A DNA stretch of 64,000 nt from Zeimonas sp050187175 (GTDB taxonomy: Bacteria; Pseudomonadota; Gammaproteobacteria; Burkholderiales; Burkholderiaceae_E): assembly GCA_050187175.1 (NCBI GenBank), contig JBFWXS010000021.1:1-64000 (forward strand), in the 5' to 3' direction. The position numbers and the translations under genes are program-made. The stretch's first letter is position 1. The number at the start of each line of letters is the position of its first letter. Of the stretch, positions 63,516 through 64,000 are shown piece after piece. A model generated the notes under the pieces. The model was not told where the DNA came from, ran no database searches, and worked only from the letters and a program-made list of their open reading frames with translations.

Positions 63516-64000
63516 TCACTGGCACGCTTCGCATTCGGGATCGTCGAGCGCGCAGAACTTCGGCGCGATCGCTTCCTCTTCCGCCGGTTGCGGCATGCCA
63601 GCATGCGATGAACGCGACGCAGCAGCATATGAGAAGCCCGCCTGCGACGCGCCGCCATCGATCGACACCGCGTTGAGCTGGCCGATCTTGTCGGTGGTCG
63701 ACTTCTCGGCGCTGGTCGCGCCCAGCGTGCGCAGGTAGTAGGTGGTCTTCAGGCCGCGCAGCCACGCCAGCATGTACGTGTCGTGCAGCCGCTTGCCGGA
63801 GGCGCCGGCCATGTAGATGTTCAGCGACTGCGCCTGGTCGATCCACTTCTGGCGGCGCGACGCGCACTCGACGAGCCAGCTCGGCTCGACCTCGAAGGCG
63901 GTGGCGTAGATCGCGCGCAGATCGGCCGGCACCCGGTCGATCCGCGACAGCGTGCCGTCGAAGAACTTCAGGTCGGCGACCATCACCTCGTCCCACAGGC
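63516..64000 (-). CDS. nrdA: Ribonucleotide reductase class I alpha subunit, C-terminal part (cut by window edge)
   Basis: About 161 codons at the 3' end of nrdA; the 5' part lies outside. LWDEVMVADLKFFDGTLSRI is at the edge. Near the end are SLNIYMAGASGKRLHDTYML and GLKTTYYLRTLG with the two adjacent tyrosines of the radical-transfer path, and the C-terminal cysteine pair in CALDDPECEACQ, which re-reduces the active site. The gene is upstream of nrdB in the same direction. Confidence 0.9.
   Translation of the reverse strand, partial: LWDEVMVADLKFFDGTLSRIDRVPADLRAIYATAFEVEPSWLVECASRRQKWIDQAQSLNIYMAGASGKRLHDTYMLAWLRGLKTTYYLRTLGATSAEKSTTDKIGQLNAVSIDGGASQAGFSYAAASRSSHAGMPQPAEEEAIAPKFCALDDPECEACQ

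Overview
The window is high-GC DNA whose protein set and gene order point to a betaproteobacterium of the order Burkholderiales. Supporting signs are the neighbourhoods glnE-ilvE-zf-CHCC-waaF, rnb-tonB-aroE-mtgA, mpl-tlpA-aroQ-accB-accC-prmA-DUF3426 and nrdA-nrdB, plus a lysine/alanine-repeat histone H1-like protein. The genus cannot be fixed by eye. Two 100-base N runs (1375-1474 and 6708-6807) are scaffold gaps; the second one breaks a DUF748 gene. No rRNA, tRNA, CRISPR array or transposase was found.

Layout. 1-2107: start of a probable dinucleotide-binding protein, a tandem two-domain HxlR-type regulator and a cyclic-nucleotide-binding-domain protein. 2260-14389 (minus strand): yhdP-like, nitrilase, tldD and DUF748 genes, then aroG preceded by its own Phe/Tyr attenuator. 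14488-21965 (plus): glnE, ilvE, a small zinc-finger gene, waaF, a SnoaL-like gene, a YheT-like hydrolase and an unknown gene. 22086-25095: a BepA-like M48 protease divergent from moaC and a trypsin-like protease. 25179-25503: a large nested inverted repeat between convergent genes. 25512-31748 (minus): rnb-like, tonB-like, aroE, mtgA, mgtE.

32008-47884 is an accessory catabolic island. A plus-strand operon encodes two acyl-CoA-dehydrogenase-fold flavoproteins, a lipocalin-like protein and a PaaK-like ligase. A minus-strand operon encodes a branched-chain-amino-acid-type ABC transporter, a carboxyltransferase, an acyl-CoA synthetase and a truncated flavin reductase. An AraC-type regulator and a separate biotin carboxylase/carrier gene complete it. 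A shared 15-bp motif, CTTGCGnnAATTGGT, lies twice between the regulator and livK, once before the biotin carboxylase gene and, in degenerate form, before the plus-strand operon. This suggests one regulon that imports an organic acid, activates it to a CoA thioester, oxidises it and carboxylates it.

48091-64000 returns to core genes: an MFS exporter, an SDR, yqiA-like, mpl, an unknown gene, a TlpA-like protein, aroQ-accBC, prmA, a DUF3426 protein, a PfkB kinase, yggU, yggT, the histone-like gene, nrdB and the 3' end of nrdA.

A recurring oddity is short tandem repeats, mostly 15-bp units. They sit in non-conserved parts of otherwise ordinary genes (aroE, prmA, glnE, yhdP, DUF748, a protease signal peptide) and between genes.
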